This document shows, one piece after another, positions 53,055 through 61,654 of a DNA stretch of 64,000 nucleotides. The stretch is from Microbacterium invictum (lineage in GTDB: Bacteria; Actinomycetota; Actinomycetes; Actinomycetales; Microbacteriaceae): positions 1,612,001 to 1,676,000 of the forward strand of contig NZ_JACIFH010000001.1 of the NCBI RefSeq assembly GCF_014197265.1, read 5' to 3'. Within the stretch, counting starts at the first letter, position 1; every line of letters begins with the position of its first letter. A program made the translations under genes and the position numbers. A model generated the notes under the pieces. That model ran no database searches, was not told where the DNA came from, and saw only the letters and a list, made by a program, of their open reading frames with translations.

Positions 53055-53060
53055 AGCCTA
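53055..53060 (-). promoter_or_regulatory. -10-like box (TAGGCT) for the response regulator operon
   Basis: TAGGCT on the minus strand 7 bases before the ATG at 53047, in the 25-base gap behind the RNA methyltransferase gene. Confidence 0.4.
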
Positions 53061-53072
53061 GCGAGGCGGGCC

Positions 53073-54470
53073 TCAGCGTGAGAGCACGGTGACGGCTTCG
53101 ACGTGGTGCGAGTGCGGGAACAGATCGACCGCGCGCACATTCTGCGCCGTGAACCCGTGGGTCCGGAAGATCGCGAGGTCGCGCGACAGTGCCACCGGGT
53201 CACATGCGACGTAGACCACTCGCGCCGGGTTCAGTTCGACGAGTCGCTCGACGACCTCGCGACCCGCCCCGGCGCGCGGCGGGTCGAGCACGACGACGCC
53301 GTTCTCGAGTCGTGCCCGTTGCGAGGGGGATGCCGTGGCGGCCAGCTGTGCCAGCCAGCGATCGACCCGGCCGGTCTCGGCACGGGCGCCCACCCAGTCG
53401 GCGAGGTTGGCGCCGGCGTGGTCGGTGGCGCGGGGGTCGGATTCGACGGTGGTGATCTTCGTGGCGGGTCCCCCGATGAATGCCACGGCGGCGGCGAGCA
53501 GGCCGACTCCGCCGTACAGGTCGAGATGCCAGGCGTCCGGGTCGACGGACTCGACCCCGTCGGTGACGAGGTCGGTGAGTGTCGTGGCGGCGAGGCGGTG
53601 CACCTGCCAGAAGCCGCCGGCACCCACGCGGAACTCCCGCCCGCCCACGACCTCAGTGAGCACTTCAGCCGCGGCCGGGTCGATCGCACGGGCACCGCCG
53701 CGGCGTGGGCCGCGCGCAGCGCCGCCGCGCGAGGATCGACCGCGCTCGGTGCCGTTGCGCGGCGAGCCCGCGCGCCGGTCTGCAGCGTGCTCGGGTGCCG
53801 AACGAAGGTGCCCGGCGCCGCGAGAATCCGGTCGGGCGACGATCCGCACGCGGCCGTCGGCCGGCTGGATGAAGTCGAGACCGCCCCCGTCGGCGCTGCG
53901 TGATTGCAGAGCCGCTGCGGCGATCGCCCCGGTGGCCAGCGGCAGATCGTCGACCTCGATGACCCGGTGACTGCGGGCGGCGTACGGGCCGATGCGGCCG
54001 GCGTCGTCGACGTGCAGGCTGACCCGGGTGCGCCAGCCGGTGCCGTCGGCAGTCTCGGTAGCGAGTTCGGCGCCGTCGGCGTCGCGCGCGGGATGGGCGC
54101 CCTCGATCGTGACGGGCAGGTCGAGGCCGCCGATGCGCTGCAGCGCGTCGCGCACCACGTGCAGCTTCAGCTCACGCTGATGATCGAGCGCGATGTGGCC
54201 GAAGTCGGCGCCGCCGGGCCGGTCTTCCGGCGCAGTGTCGATGTCGGCCTGCCGCCACACGTGCGGGCGGCGATGCGGCGACGCGGCGAGCACTTCGAGG
54301 GCCTCACCCCGCCAGAAGGACGACTTGCGGGTGTCGGTCAGTCGCGCGCGGACCCGCTCGCCCGGAATCGCGTCCGGCACGAACACGACCCGCCCCTCGT
54401 GGCGTGCGACGAAGACGCCGCCGTGCGCGACGTCGGTGACGTCCAGGTCTACGAGGTCTCCGGCATCCAT
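53073..54470 (-). CDS. TRAM-domain class I SAM-dependent RNA methyltransferase (TrmA/RlmD-like)
   Basis: 465 residues. TRAM domain at ~1-60 (VARHEGRVVFVPDAIPGERV), then an inserted region and the TrmA/RumA catalytic domain: GAGGFWQVH, LDLYGGVGLLA (SAM site), VVLDPPRAGAG and VVYVACDPVALSRDL with the catalytic cysteine. It should methylate uridine C5 in tRNA or rRNA. No iron-sulfur cysteine cluster like that of RlmD is apparent. Residues ~216-266 are an Arg/Gly/Ala-rich segment not usual in the family. ATG at 54470 chosen because the TRAM domain starts there; frames further upstream run over tandem repeats. Confidence 0.85.
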   Translation of the reverse strand: MDAGDLVDLDVTDVAHGGVFVARHEGRVVFVPDAIPGERVRARLTDTRKSSFWRGEALEVLAASPHRRPHVWRQADIDTAPEDRPGGADFGHIALDHQRELKLHVVRDALQRIGGLDLPVTIEGAHPARDADGAELATETADGTGWRTRVSLHVDDAGRIGPYAARSHRVIEVDDLPLATGAIAAAALQSRSADGGGLDFIQPADGRVRIVARPDSRGAGHLRSAPEHAADRRAGSPRNGTERGRSSRGGAARGPRRGGARAIDPAAAEVLTEVVGGREFRVGAGGFWQVHRLAATTLTDLVTDGVESVDPDAWHLDLYGGVGLLAAAVAFIGGPATKITTVESDPRATDHAGANLADWVGARAETGRVDRWLAQLAATASPSQRARLENGVVVLDPPRAGAGREVVERLVELNPARVVYVACDPVALSRDLAIFRTHGFTAQNVRAVDLFPHSHHVEAVTVLSR

Positions 54471-54500
54471 TCTTCGACTCTTCCACACCCGTCCCCGCGC

Positions 54501-54580
54501 CGAGACGGCCACCCCCACGTCGAGACGGCCATCCTCACGCCCCACGTCGAGACGGCCATCCCCACGCCGAGACGGCCGGC
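54501..54580. repeat. Degenerate short tandem repeat (CGAGACGGCC units)
   Basis: CGAGACGGCCAYCCYCACG-type units start at 54501, 54521, 54548 and 54568 (the second spacing is 27 bases, the others 20). The array lies in the 264-base gap between the methyltransferase and maf genes and runs straight into the next array. Confidence 0.8.
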
Positions 54581-54670
54581 CACCTCGGAGAACAAGTGGC
54601 CACCTCGGCGAACAAATGGCCACCTCGGCGAACAAGTGGCCACCTCGGCGAACAAGTGGCCACCTCGGCG
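54581..54670. repeat. 20-base tandem repeat array containing GTGGCCAC palindromes
   Basis: Four 20-base units (CACCTCGGMGAACAARTGGC) occupy 54581-54660, with a partial fifth unit to about 54670. Units differ at one or two positions. Each junction makes the perfect 8-base palindrome GTGGCCAC (or ATGGCCAC once). Reads as non-coding; it lies between divergent genes and could be a copy-number-variable element or a multi-site operator. Confidence 0.85.
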
Positions 54671-54722
54671 CGCGGGCCTCATTGCCAGGCGCCACCTCGG
54701 CGAGGCGGCGGCCGGTGCCGGG

Positions 54723-54728
54723 TAGCGT
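54723..54728 (+). promoter_or_regulatory. -10-like box (TAGCGT) for maf
   Basis: TAGCGT 6 bases before the ATG at 54735, directly after the repeat array. Predicts a leaderless transcript. Confidence 0.4.
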
Positions 54729-54734
54729 GGGGGC

Positions 54735-55391
54735 ATGCGCGTGTGCCTGGCATCCACTTCTCCCGCCCGCCTCATGCTGCTGCGCCAGGCCGGCATCGAG
54801 CCGCTCACGCGGGCACCGCAGGTCGACGAGGACGCCGTGATCGCCGCCATCGAGGCGCACGAGGGTCGCACGCTCAGCCCGCAGGAGCACGTCCTGCTGC
54901 TCGCGCGCCGCAAAGCGGCCGACGTGGCCGCGACCCTCTCCGCCGAAGAGCCGGACTTCGACGGGATCGTGATCGGCGGCGACTCGATGTTCGAGCTCGA
55001 CGGAGAGATCCTCGGCAAGCCGTATGAGCCCGATGTGGCAACCGCACGGTGGCGCGCGATGCGCGGGAAGACGGGCCTCCTGCACTCGGGGCACAGCGTG
55101 TTCCGGCTCGCGCCCGGTGCCGAGCCGAACGAGGCCCACGCCGTCGCCGAGGCCTCGGTGACCTTCGCCGCGGACGTGACGGACGTCGAGATCGACGCGT
55201 ACGTCGCCTCGGGTGAACCGCTGCAGGTGGCGGGCGCGTTCACAGTCGACAGCCTCGGCGGGGCGTTCATCGAGCGCGTCGAGGGCGACCCGTCCACGGT
55301 CGTGGGAATGTCGCTGTCGACGCTGCGGCGCCTGGCCGGCGAACTCGGAGTGGGGTGGACCGATCTCTGGACGCGCCCGCAGGGGTCGTAG
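54735..55391 (+). CDS. maf: Maf-like nucleoside triphosphate pyrophosphatase
   Basis: 218 residues, normal. LASTSPARLMLLRQAGI at the N-terminus, DEDAVIAAIE, GGDSMFELDGEILGKPYE (metal/substrate site) and KTGLLHSGHSVF are family signs, plus the C-terminal AGAFTVDSLGGAFIERVEGD. Maf proteins hydrolyse non-canonical or methylated NTPs to the monophosphate; which ones is not clear here. Placed before the accA3-like gene, as in M. tuberculosis. The start codon follows a -10 box by 6 bases. Confidence 0.93.
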   Translation: MRVCLASTSPARLMLLRQAGIEPLTRAPQVDEDAVIAAIEAHEGRTLSPQEHVLLLARRKAADVAATLSAEEPDFDGIVIGGDSMFELDGEILGKPYEPDVATARWRAMRGKTGLLHSGHSVFRLAPGAEPNEAHAVAEASVTFAADVTDVEIDAYVASGEPLQVAGAFTVDSLGGAFIERVEGDPSTVVGMSLSTLRRLAGELGVGWTDLWTRPQGS

Positions 55392-55456
55392 ACTCCCCCA
55401 CACGATTTCGCGATGATCTTGTGCGAGTGATCCAAAGGGCAGACCGGTCTGCTCGG

Positions 55457-55462
55457 TAGGCT
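55457..55462 (+). promoter_or_regulatory. -10-like box (TAGGCT) for the accA3-like gene
   Basis: TAGGCT 7 bases before the ATG at 55470, giving a separate leaderless transcript for the biotin carboxylase gene. Confidence 0.45.
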
Positions 55463-55469
55463 CGAACCC

Positions 55470-57236
55470 ATGCCTCATATCGCCAAGGTGCTCATCGCGA
55501 ACCGCGGCGAGATCGCCGTACGTGTCATCCGCGCCGCCCGGGACTCCGGCAAGGCCTCGGTCGCCGTCTACGCCGATCAGGACCGCGACGCTCTGCACAC
55601 GACGCTCGCCGATGAGGCGTACGCACTCGAGGGCGCCACGAGCGCCGAGACGTACCTGTCGATCGAGAAGATCCTGTCGGTGGCTCGTCGGTCGGGGGCG
55701 GATGCCGTGCACCCCGGCTACGGATTCCTCGCAGAGAACGCCGACTTCGCCCGCGCCGTGATCGCGGCCGGGCTGACCTGGATCGGCCCGTCGCCCGAGG
55801 CGATCGAGTCGCTCGGCGACAAGGTCACCGCCCGCCACGTCGCCGAGAAGGTCGGCGCACCGCTCGCTCCGGGCACGCCGGGACCGGTCGAGGGCGCCGA
55901 CGAGGTCATCGCCTTCGCGCAGGAGCACGGGCTGCCCATCGCCATCAAGGCCGCGTACGGCGGCGGCGGGCGCGGGCTCAAGGTCGCGCGCGAGCTGTCC
56001 GAGGTGGCCGAGCAGTTCGAGTCAGCCACCCGCGAGGCGATCACCGCTTTCGGTCGCGGCGAGTGCTTCGTCGAGAAGTACCTCGACAAGCCGCGGCACG
56101 TCGAGACGCAGTGCCTGGCCGACGCCGCCGGCAACGTCGTGGTGGTCTCCACCCGCGACTGCTCGCTGCAGCGTCGCCACCAGAAGCTCGTCGAAGAGGC
56201 ACCCGCGCCGTTCTTGACCGACGAGCAGAACCGCGTCCTCTACGAGTCGTCCAAGGCGATCCTGCGCGATGTCGGCTACGTCGGGGCCGGCACGTGCGAG
56301 TTCCTGATCGGAGCCGACGGCACCATCTCGTTCCTCGAGGTGAACACCCGGCTGCAGGTCGAGCACCCGGTGTCCGAAGAGGTCACGGGCCTCGACCTCG
56401 TCCGCGAACAGTTCCGGCTCGCCGAGGGCGGCACGCTCGACTACGACGACCCGACGCCGTCCGGCCACTCGATCGAGTTCCGGATCAACGGCGAAGACCC
56501 GGGCCGGGGCTTCCTGCCGCAGCCCGGACGCATTCATGTGTTCAAGACGTTCGGGGGCCCCGGGATCCGTCTCGACTCCGGTGTCACCGCCGGCGACAGC
56601 GTCTCGGGCGCGTTCGACTCGCTGCTGGGCAAGATCATCGTCACCGGCCGCGACCGCGCCGAGGCGCTCGAGCGCGCCCGCCGCGCCCTCGACGAGTTCG
56701 AGGTCTCGGGCATGCCCACTGTGCTCCCCTTCCACCGGAAGGTCGTCCGCGATCCCGCCTTCACCGCCGACGACGGCTCGTTCGGCGTCTACACGCGCTG
56801 GATCGAGACCGAGTTCGTCAACGACATCCCGCCGTGGGACGGCGAGCTCGAGTCGCCCGAGCCCGCCGAGCCCCGCCACACGGTCGTCGTGGAGGTGTCG
56901 GGCAAACGCCTCGAGGTGAGCCTGCCCGACCGCATCGTGCAGACGCCGGCGAAGGTCGGGCGGCCCGCGGCCGTGCCGCCGTCGCGCCGGTCGCACTCGC
57001 AGACCGGCATGGCCGGGGCGTCGGGCGATGCCGTCAGCGCGCCGATGCAGGCCACGATCGTCAAGGTCGCGGTCGAAGACGGCCAGCATGTCGTCAAGGG
57101 CGACCTGGTCGTCGTGCTCGAGGCCATGAAGATGGAGCAGCCGATCCAGGCGCACAAGGACGGTGTGATCGGCACGATCAACGCCAGCCCGGGCACCACG
57201 GTCTCGGCCGGGCACCAGCTGCTGACCATCTCCTGA
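55470..57236 (+). CDS. accA3: Biotin carboxylase / biotin carboxyl carrier protein (acyl-CoA carboxylase alpha subunit)
   Basis: 588 residues, standard for AccA3-type alpha subunits. Biotin carboxylase domain ~1-450 with [38 protein letters not shown] (ATP loop), [17 protein letters not shown] and [14 protein letters not shown]. Residues ~510-588 are the carrier domain with the biotinylation site EAMKMEQP. It takes CO2 onto biotin, to be passed to the AccD5-like subunit 6 kb upstream. The BirA-like ligase should biotinylate its lysine. A leaderless start at 55470 is predicted. Confidence 0.95.
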   Translation: MPHIAKVLIANRGEIAVRVIRAARDSGKASVAVYADQDRDALHTTLADEAYALEGATSAETYLSIEKILSVARRSGADAVHPGYGFLAENADFARAVIAAGLTWIGPSPEAIESLGDKVTARHVAEKVGAPLAPGTPGPVEGADEVIAFAQEHGLPIAIKAAYGGGGRGLKVARELSEVAEQFESATREAITAFGRGECFVEKYLDKPRHVETQCLADAAGNVVVVSTRDCSLQRRHQKLVEEAPAPFLTDEQNRVLYESSKAILRDVGYVGAGTCEFLIGADGTISFLEVNTRLQVEHPVSEEVTGLDLVREQFRLAEGGTLDYDDPTPSGHSIEFRINGEDPGRGFLPQPGRIHVFKTFGGPGIRLDSGVTAGDSVSGAFDSLLGKIIVTGRDRAEALERARRALDEFEVSGMPTVLPFHRKVVRDPAFTADDGSFGVYTRWIETEFVNDIPPWDGELESPEPAEPRHTVVVEVSGKRLEVSLPDRIVQTPAKVGRPAAVPPSRRSHSQTGMAGASGDAVSAPMQATIVKVAVEDGQHVVKGDLVVVLEAMKMEQPIQAHKDGVIGTINASPGTTVSAGHQLLTIS

Positions 57237-57305
57237 CGGACTGATCCGCTGCGGACTTCACCCGATCCCGCGAGTCTCGACGCTCGGACGCGTACCGTAA
57301 GGAGC

Positions 57306-57770
57306 ATGAAAGGCCACCTCGTCGCGTTCGCCGCATCCGTGCCGCTGCTGCTGCTGTTGTCGGGATGCGCCGCGCAGCCTTCGGTCGATCTCGATGGCGC
57401 GCGTGAGTGGGTGGAGACCGTGCAGGCCGAGGAGTCCGACGGCCCCGGAGCTGCCGGCACCGCGTCGATGCTGATCGACAGCGAGCCCGCCGACGACGAG
57501 GGCATCCGGCTCGACTTCGCCGCGCCGACCCAACTGGTCCGCGCCGATGCGCGATGCTTCGGTGGTGGAACGGCCGACGTCACGGTGACGGTGTTCTCTG
57601 CCGATGGAACCGAGTCCGACACGTTCGACGGCGAGATCCCGTGCGATGAAGCCGCCCACAGCATCGATATCGACTTCGATCCGGCGTCCGCAGCCCTCAT
57701 CCAGGCTCAGGGCAGCACGCAGACCTATCTGCACGTCACAGTGATCCAGGAGATGGTCGTCGAACGCTGA
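57306..57770 (+). CDS. Small lipoprotein of unknown function
   Basis: 154 residues. A basic-hydrophobic signal peptide ends in the lipobox LLSGC, so Cys23 should be lipidated and the protein anchored outside the membrane. The mature part is acidic with one central pair of cysteines (DARCFGGGTA and EIPCDEAA) that may be joined. No domain was recognised. AAGGAG precedes the ATG, following a TACCGT box. It faces the M23 peptidase gene with an 11-base gap. Not similar in sequence to the decayed lipoprotein at 18043. Confidence 0.8.
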   Translation: MKGHLVAFAASVPLLLLLSGCAAQPSVDLDGAREWVETVQAEESDGPGAAGTASMLIDSEPADDEGIRLDFAAPTQLVRADARCFGGGTADVTVTVFSADGTESDTFDGEIPCDEAAHSIDIDFDPASAALIQAQGSTQTYLHVTVIQEMVVER

Positions 57771-57781
57771 CGCGGGCAGGG

Positions 57782-59995
57782 TCAGAACGCGATCGCGCGG
57801 GGGTGGCTCGCGACCCGCCAGCCACCCGATGATCCGTCCCAGCCGAACGGCTTGGCCCAGTGAGCGGCGGCGCCGAAGCGCGAGCCGGTGCTGAGGGCGA
57901 CATGCACGCCATCGCGGGCGAAGCCGACGATGTCGGCGCGGCCGTCTCGGTTCACGTCGACGACGCTGCGGGGCATCCACCCCAGCGTCCACTCCGTGGC
58001 GCCGAAGTCCATCGTCCACCGTGCGATGCCGGCGAAGGACGTGCCCCTGTTGAGGGCGACGTATGCACCCGTGGACGCGAAGCCTACGATGTCGGGGCGG
58101 CCGTCGCCGTTGACATCGGCGAGGGTGCGGGGATGGCGATCACCGCGCCACGATCCAGCGGACGAACTCGAACCGAACGAGCTCGACCACAGGCTCGACC
58201 CGCGGAAGGATGTGCCGGTGTTGAGAGAGACGTACGCCCCCCGACCTCCGAAGCCGATGATGTCCGGGCGGCCGTCGTCATTCACATCGCTCACATACCG
58301 GGGGTGCGTGCCGACTTTCCATCCCTGGCTGGTGCCGAAGTCCGCGACCCACAGTGCCGGCGCCGCGAATCCGCTGCCGGTGTTTCGCGCGACATACACG
58401 CCCTTTGCGCCGAACCCGACCACGTCGGCGCGGCCGTCGCCCGTGACGTCGATGACTGTCCGCGGGTATCGCGATTCGGTCCACCCGCCCGCGGTGGCCG
58501 CTGACCCCATGATTCGTCCCCACACGGTGGGCGCCGCGAAGGAGGACCCGGTGTTGCGGGCGACGAAGATACCGACCCCTCCGAACCCGACGACATCGGG
58601 CAGCCCGTCCCCCGTGACGTCGGCCAGTACACGCTGGTGCACGCCCACACGCCATCCCTTGTCCGTGCCGAAGTCTGCGACCCAGCGGCGCGCGGGCCCG
58701 AAGGAGCTTCCGGTGCCCACCGACACGTACACCCCCGCCGCCCCGAATCCGACGATGTCGGATCGTCCGTCTCCGGTCACATCGATGACGACCCGCGGAT
58801 ACTGCGCGCGGTTCCACCCTTTCGACGTGCCGAAATCGGCAACGGCAAGCCGATGCGTCGCGAGGGTGGTTCCGCTGTTGAGAGCGGTGTAGGCGCCGGG
58901 CCCGCCGAACGCGACGAGGTCGGGCCGTCCGTCGGCGTTCAGATCGGTGTCCCACTTCGTGGCCTCGGAGTAATCGTCGATGCCGTTGCCGTTCGTGTCG
59001 GGCAGCGACGCGGAGGACGTCGGCCCCACCCGCGAGGAAGCGGTGAGGCAGCACGTCACGCCGCGCGAAGTCAGCACCGTCGTGCCGGACAGATTGCGCC
59101 ACACTCCGTTGTATGCGCCGCTCGAGTCGCGCAGCGTGTAGTTGTCGAATTGGATGCCGCTGACGGCGACGTAGTGGCGCTTGCCGCTGGGCACGTCGAC
59201 GGCAGCGTTGAGGATCGACAGGTGCACGTGTGGGCTGGCGCCCGGTGTGCCACCGCAGGGAAGGGTCTGGCCGGCTCGCCCGAGGACGGCACCGGCTTCC
59301 ACCCACTTTCCGACGAGACTCGAATTGGCGCCCGACAGGTGGTAGTACTCCGACATCCACCCGCCGCCGTGGTCGATGCCGAGGAACCATCCGTTGCTGC
59401 AGGTGACGCGATACACCGTGCCCGCCGCGACCGCGCGCACGTTCTTGTCCTTCGCGCTCAGCGGCGCGAAATCGATGGCGCCGCGATGGATGCCGTCGCT
59501 GTCGGAGTGCGAGCCGCTGGCGCCCCAGCGCTGACCGGGAGCGAACGGAAACCGGAACACCGGCTGCGGCCCGTACTGCGGCACCGTCAACCGCATCGGC
59601 GCCATCGGCAGCGACGACCCCGGCGGGAGCTCACGGGTGAGCGGTCCGGTGGGCCCGTCGTTCTCGTGGTCGTCTTCCGGCTCGGCCGTCGGAGTGGGGC
59701 TGGGCGCCGGGGTCGGGCTCACCTCCGGAGTCGGCTTCGACGGGGAGGTCGGCAGCGGCGTCGCAGACGGGCTGGGCACCGCGGAGGGCGAGGGTGACGG
59801 CGTGGGGCTGGGAGTCGCCGTGTCGGTCGGCTCGGGTGACGGTTCGGCGCTGGGCGCCGGCGTCGCGGACGGGGTCGCCGCTGCACTCTCCTCGAGTCTG
59901 GGCGTATCCGCGATGGCCAGTTCGACCGGCAGCAGTGCGCTCATCACTGCCACGACCGTCCAGCTGCCGATGATTCTTCGTGTCGCTGCCCGCAT
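57782..59995 (-). CDS. Secreted M23 (LasA-like) peptidase with seven FG-GAP/VCBS-like repeats
   Basis: 737 residues. Signal peptide (1-29), a long Pro/Ser/Thr/Glu-rich linker (~35-125), then an M23 domain (~150-275). The zinc ligands look LasA-like: His in ASGSHSD, Asp twelve residues later in GAIDFAP, and HVH in GASPHVHLSI. Residues ~330-737 hold seven repeats of the type DVNGDGRPDIVGF, each with a calcium-binding Asp-rich loop. M23 peptidases cut peptide bridges in peptidoglycan. The repeat domain probably binds wall or sugars. GGAGAGGGCGG before the ATG marks the start. Confidence 0.88.
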   Translation of the reverse strand: MRAATRRIIGSWTVVAVMSALLPVELAIADTPRLEESAAATPSATPAPSAEPSPEPTDTATPSPTPSPSPSAVPSPSATPLPTSPSKPTPEVSPTPAPSPTPTAEPEDDHENDGPTGPLTRELPPGSSLPMAPMRLTVPQYGPQPVFRFPFAPGQRWGASGSHSDSDGIHRGAIDFAPLSAKDKNVRAVAAGTVYRVTCSNGWFLGIDHGGGWMSEYYHLSGANSSLVGKWVEAGAVLGRAGQTLPCGGTPGASPHVHLSILNAAVDVPSGKRHYVAVSGIQFDNYTLRDSSGAYNGVWRNLSGTTVLTSRGVTCCLTASSRVGPTSSASLPDTNGNGIDDYSEATKWDTDLNADGRPDLVAFGGPGAYTALNSGTTLATHRLAVADFGTSKGWNRAQYPRVVIDVTGDGRSDIVGFGAAGVYVSVGTGSSFGPARRWVADFGTDKGWRVGVHQRVLADVTGDGLPDVVGFGGVGIFVARNTGSSFAAPTVWGRIMGSAATAGGWTESRYPRTVIDVTGDGRADVVGFGAKGVYVARNTGSGFAAPALWVADFGTSQGWKVGTHPRYVSDVNDDGRPDIIGFGGRGAYVSLNTGTSFRGSSLWSSSFGSSSSAGSWRGDRHPRTLADVNGDGRPDIVGFASTGAYVALNRGTSFAGIARWTMDFGATEWTLGWMPRSVVDVNRDGRADIVGFARDGVHVALSTGSRFGAAAHWAKPFGWDGSSGGWRVASHPRAIAF

Positions 59996-60109
59996 CCGCC
60001 CTCTCCGGGTCTCCCCAGACTCACTCCCAGACTAGGCGCCCCGTGCGATGCGCGCGCGGGGTTGACGTGGCGCGCCCAGAGACGATAGGCGGAGTGGGCT
60101 CAGCCGCCC

Positions 60110-60131
60110 GGATGCCGGGGCCCCGGCATCC
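60110..60131. terminator. 22-base perfect palindrome behind the LpdA-like gene
   Basis: GGATGCCGGGG followed directly by CCCCGGCATCC is a perfect 11-base-arm palindrome in the gap between the leftward LpdA-like gene and the leftward M23 gene. It could form a terminator hairpin but no T-run follows in the leftward direction. The rest of 59996-60139 holds a TAGTCT-like box for the M23 gene and nothing else I can name. Confidence 0.35.
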
Positions 60132-60139
60132 CTCTCCAC

Positions 60140-61591
60140 TCAGGCGACGGTGTTCTCGGCCCGGTTCACGAGGTGCATGGCACGGGTCGCGTCGGTGATC
60201 GACCCCGACAGCGACGGATACACGGCGAACACGCGCGAGACCTGGTCGACCGTCATGCGCCGCTCGACGGCGATCGCGATCGGGTAGATCAGCTCGGACG
60301 CGCGCGGCGCGACGATGACGCCGCCGAGCACCGTGCCCGAACCCTGGTGCGCGATGATCTTCACGAACCCGTCCTTGACACCCATCATCTTGGCGCGCGC
60401 ATTGGCCGCCAGCGGCAGCTTGTACACGTAGCCGCGCGTCGGGTCGGACTCGAGGTCCTTCTCCTGCACTCCCACGGTGGCGATCTCGGGGGCCGTGAAG
60501 ATGTTCGCGGTGATGCGCCGCTGCTCCAACGGGATCACGACGTCGCCGAGCGCGTGGAATATCGCAGTGCGGCCCTGCATCGAGGCGACGGATGCCAGGG
60601 GCACGAACGTCGTGCAGTCTCCGGCCGCGTAGATGTTGGGCACCGACGTGCGTGCGACCCGGTTGACCTGGATGTGCCCCGAATCGGTGAGCTGGATGCC
60701 GGCTTCTGCCAGTCCGATGCCGGCAGTGTTCGGGATGGAGCCGACCGCCATGAGGCAGTGGCTGCCCTCGACCGTGCGACCGTCCGACAGCGTCACCCGC
60801 ACACCGTCGCCGTCGCGCTCGACCGAGTCGGCACGGGACTTCGACAGGACGGTCATCCCGCCGCGCTTGAACACCTTCTCGAGCACGGTCGCGGCATCCT
60901 TGTCCTCGCCGGGGAGCACCCGGTCGCGGCTCGAGATCAGCGTGACCTTCGCACCGAGGTTCATGTACGCAGAGGCGAACTCGGCGCCGGTCACACCAGA
61001 GCCGACGACGATGAGGTGCTCGGGGAGCGCCTTCATGTCGTACAGCTGGGTCCAGGTGAGGATCCGCTCGCCGTCGGGCTGGGCGGCGGGCAGCTCGCGA
61101 GGCGAGGCGCCCACCGACACCACGAGCGTGTCGGCCTCGACCCGGTCGAAGTCGGTGCCGCCGTCGCCGGTGGACACGACCACCGCGTGCGGGCCGTCGA
61201 GGCGGCCGTGGCCCGGGATGATCCGCACGCCTGCTTCGATCAGCTGCACGCGCATGTCGTCGGACTGCTGGCGCGCGAGCGCGAGCAGCCGGCGGTTGAC
61301 GGCGGCCAGGTTGATGGCGATCTCGGGCTTCAGCGGGCGCCCCGAATCCGACTTCGCGAACAGCTGCACGCCCAGATCGGACGCCTCCGATATCGCGACG
61401 GCGGCGTCGGCGGTCGCGATCAGACTCTTCGACGGCACGACGTCGGTGATCACCGCCGAACCGCCCACGCCGGCGCGTTCGACCAGGGTCACCTCGGCTC
61501 CGAGCTGCGCCGCGGCCAGCGCCGCCTCGTATCCGCCGGGGCCGCCGCCGAGGACGGCAACGGATTGGGTGCGCTCGAAGCTCAAAGACAT
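60140..61591 (-). CDS. lpdA: LpdA-like FAD/NAD(P)-dependent oxidoreductase without redox cysteines
   Basis: 483 residues. Two-dinucleotide-binding flavoprotein: VLGGGPGGYEAALAAAQLGA (FAD), VVGSGVTGAEFASAYMNLGA (NAD), AAGDCTTFVPLASVA and a C-terminal dimerisation domain ending YPSLSGSI. The site that carries the redox CxxxxC pair in lipoamide dehydrogenases reads GVGGSAVITDVVPSK, without cysteines. Mycobacterium LpdA (Rv3303c) has the same feature and is a NAD(P)H-dependent quinone/methylglyoxal-type reductase, not a lipoamide enzyme. ATG at 61591 with GGAAG 10 bases upstream; 61600 is the alternative. Confidence 0.88.
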   Translation of the reverse strand: MSLSFERTQSVAVLGGGPGGYEAALAAAQLGAEVTLVERAGVGGSAVITDVVPSKSLIATADAAVAISEASDLGVQLFAKSDSGRPLKPEIAINLAAVNRRLLALARQQSDDMRVQLIEAGVRIIPGHGRLDGPHAVVVSTGDGGTDFDRVEADTLVVSVGASPRELPAAQPDGERILTWTQLYDMKALPEHLIVVGSGVTGAEFASAYMNLGAKVTLISSRDRVLPGEDKDAATVLEKVFKRGGMTVLSKSRADSVERDGDGVRVTLSDGRTVEGSHCLMAVGSIPNTAGIGLAEAGIQLTDSGHIQVNRVARTSVPNIYAAGDCTTFVPLASVASMQGRTAIFHALGDVVIPLEQRRITANIFTAPEIATVGVQEKDLESDPTRGYVYKLPLAANARAKMMGVKDGFVKIIAHQGSGTVLGGVIVAPRASELIYPIAIAVERRMTVDQVSRVFAVYPSLSGSITDATRAMHLVNRAENTVA

Positions 61592-61641
61592 GGCATCCAT
61601 TCTTCCAGCCTCAGACCTGGGCCACGACGCCCCTCCCCTTC

Positions 61642-61647
61642 TAGAGT
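61642..61647 (+). promoter_or_regulatory. -10-like box (TAGAGT) for the purine nucleoside phosphorylase gene
   Basis: TAGAGT 7 bases before the ATG at 61655, predicting a leaderless message for this gene and the mutase behind it. Confidence 0.45.
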
Positions 61648-61654
61648 GGGTGCC

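Noticed and set aside
54501..54670. Possible CRISPR array at the 20-base tandem repeats
   Set aside because: There are no spacers between the units and no cas genes anywhere in the window. It is a plain tandem repeat.
54471..55928. Continuation of the methyltransferase frame upstream over the tandem repeats to 55928
   Set aside because: It crosses the repeat array and runs antisense to maf and the accA3-like gene; the TRAM domain starts exactly at 54470.
58637..59797. Rightward open frame opposite the M23 peptidase gene
   Set aside because: Low-complexity antisense of the repeat and Pro-rich regions, with no protein features.
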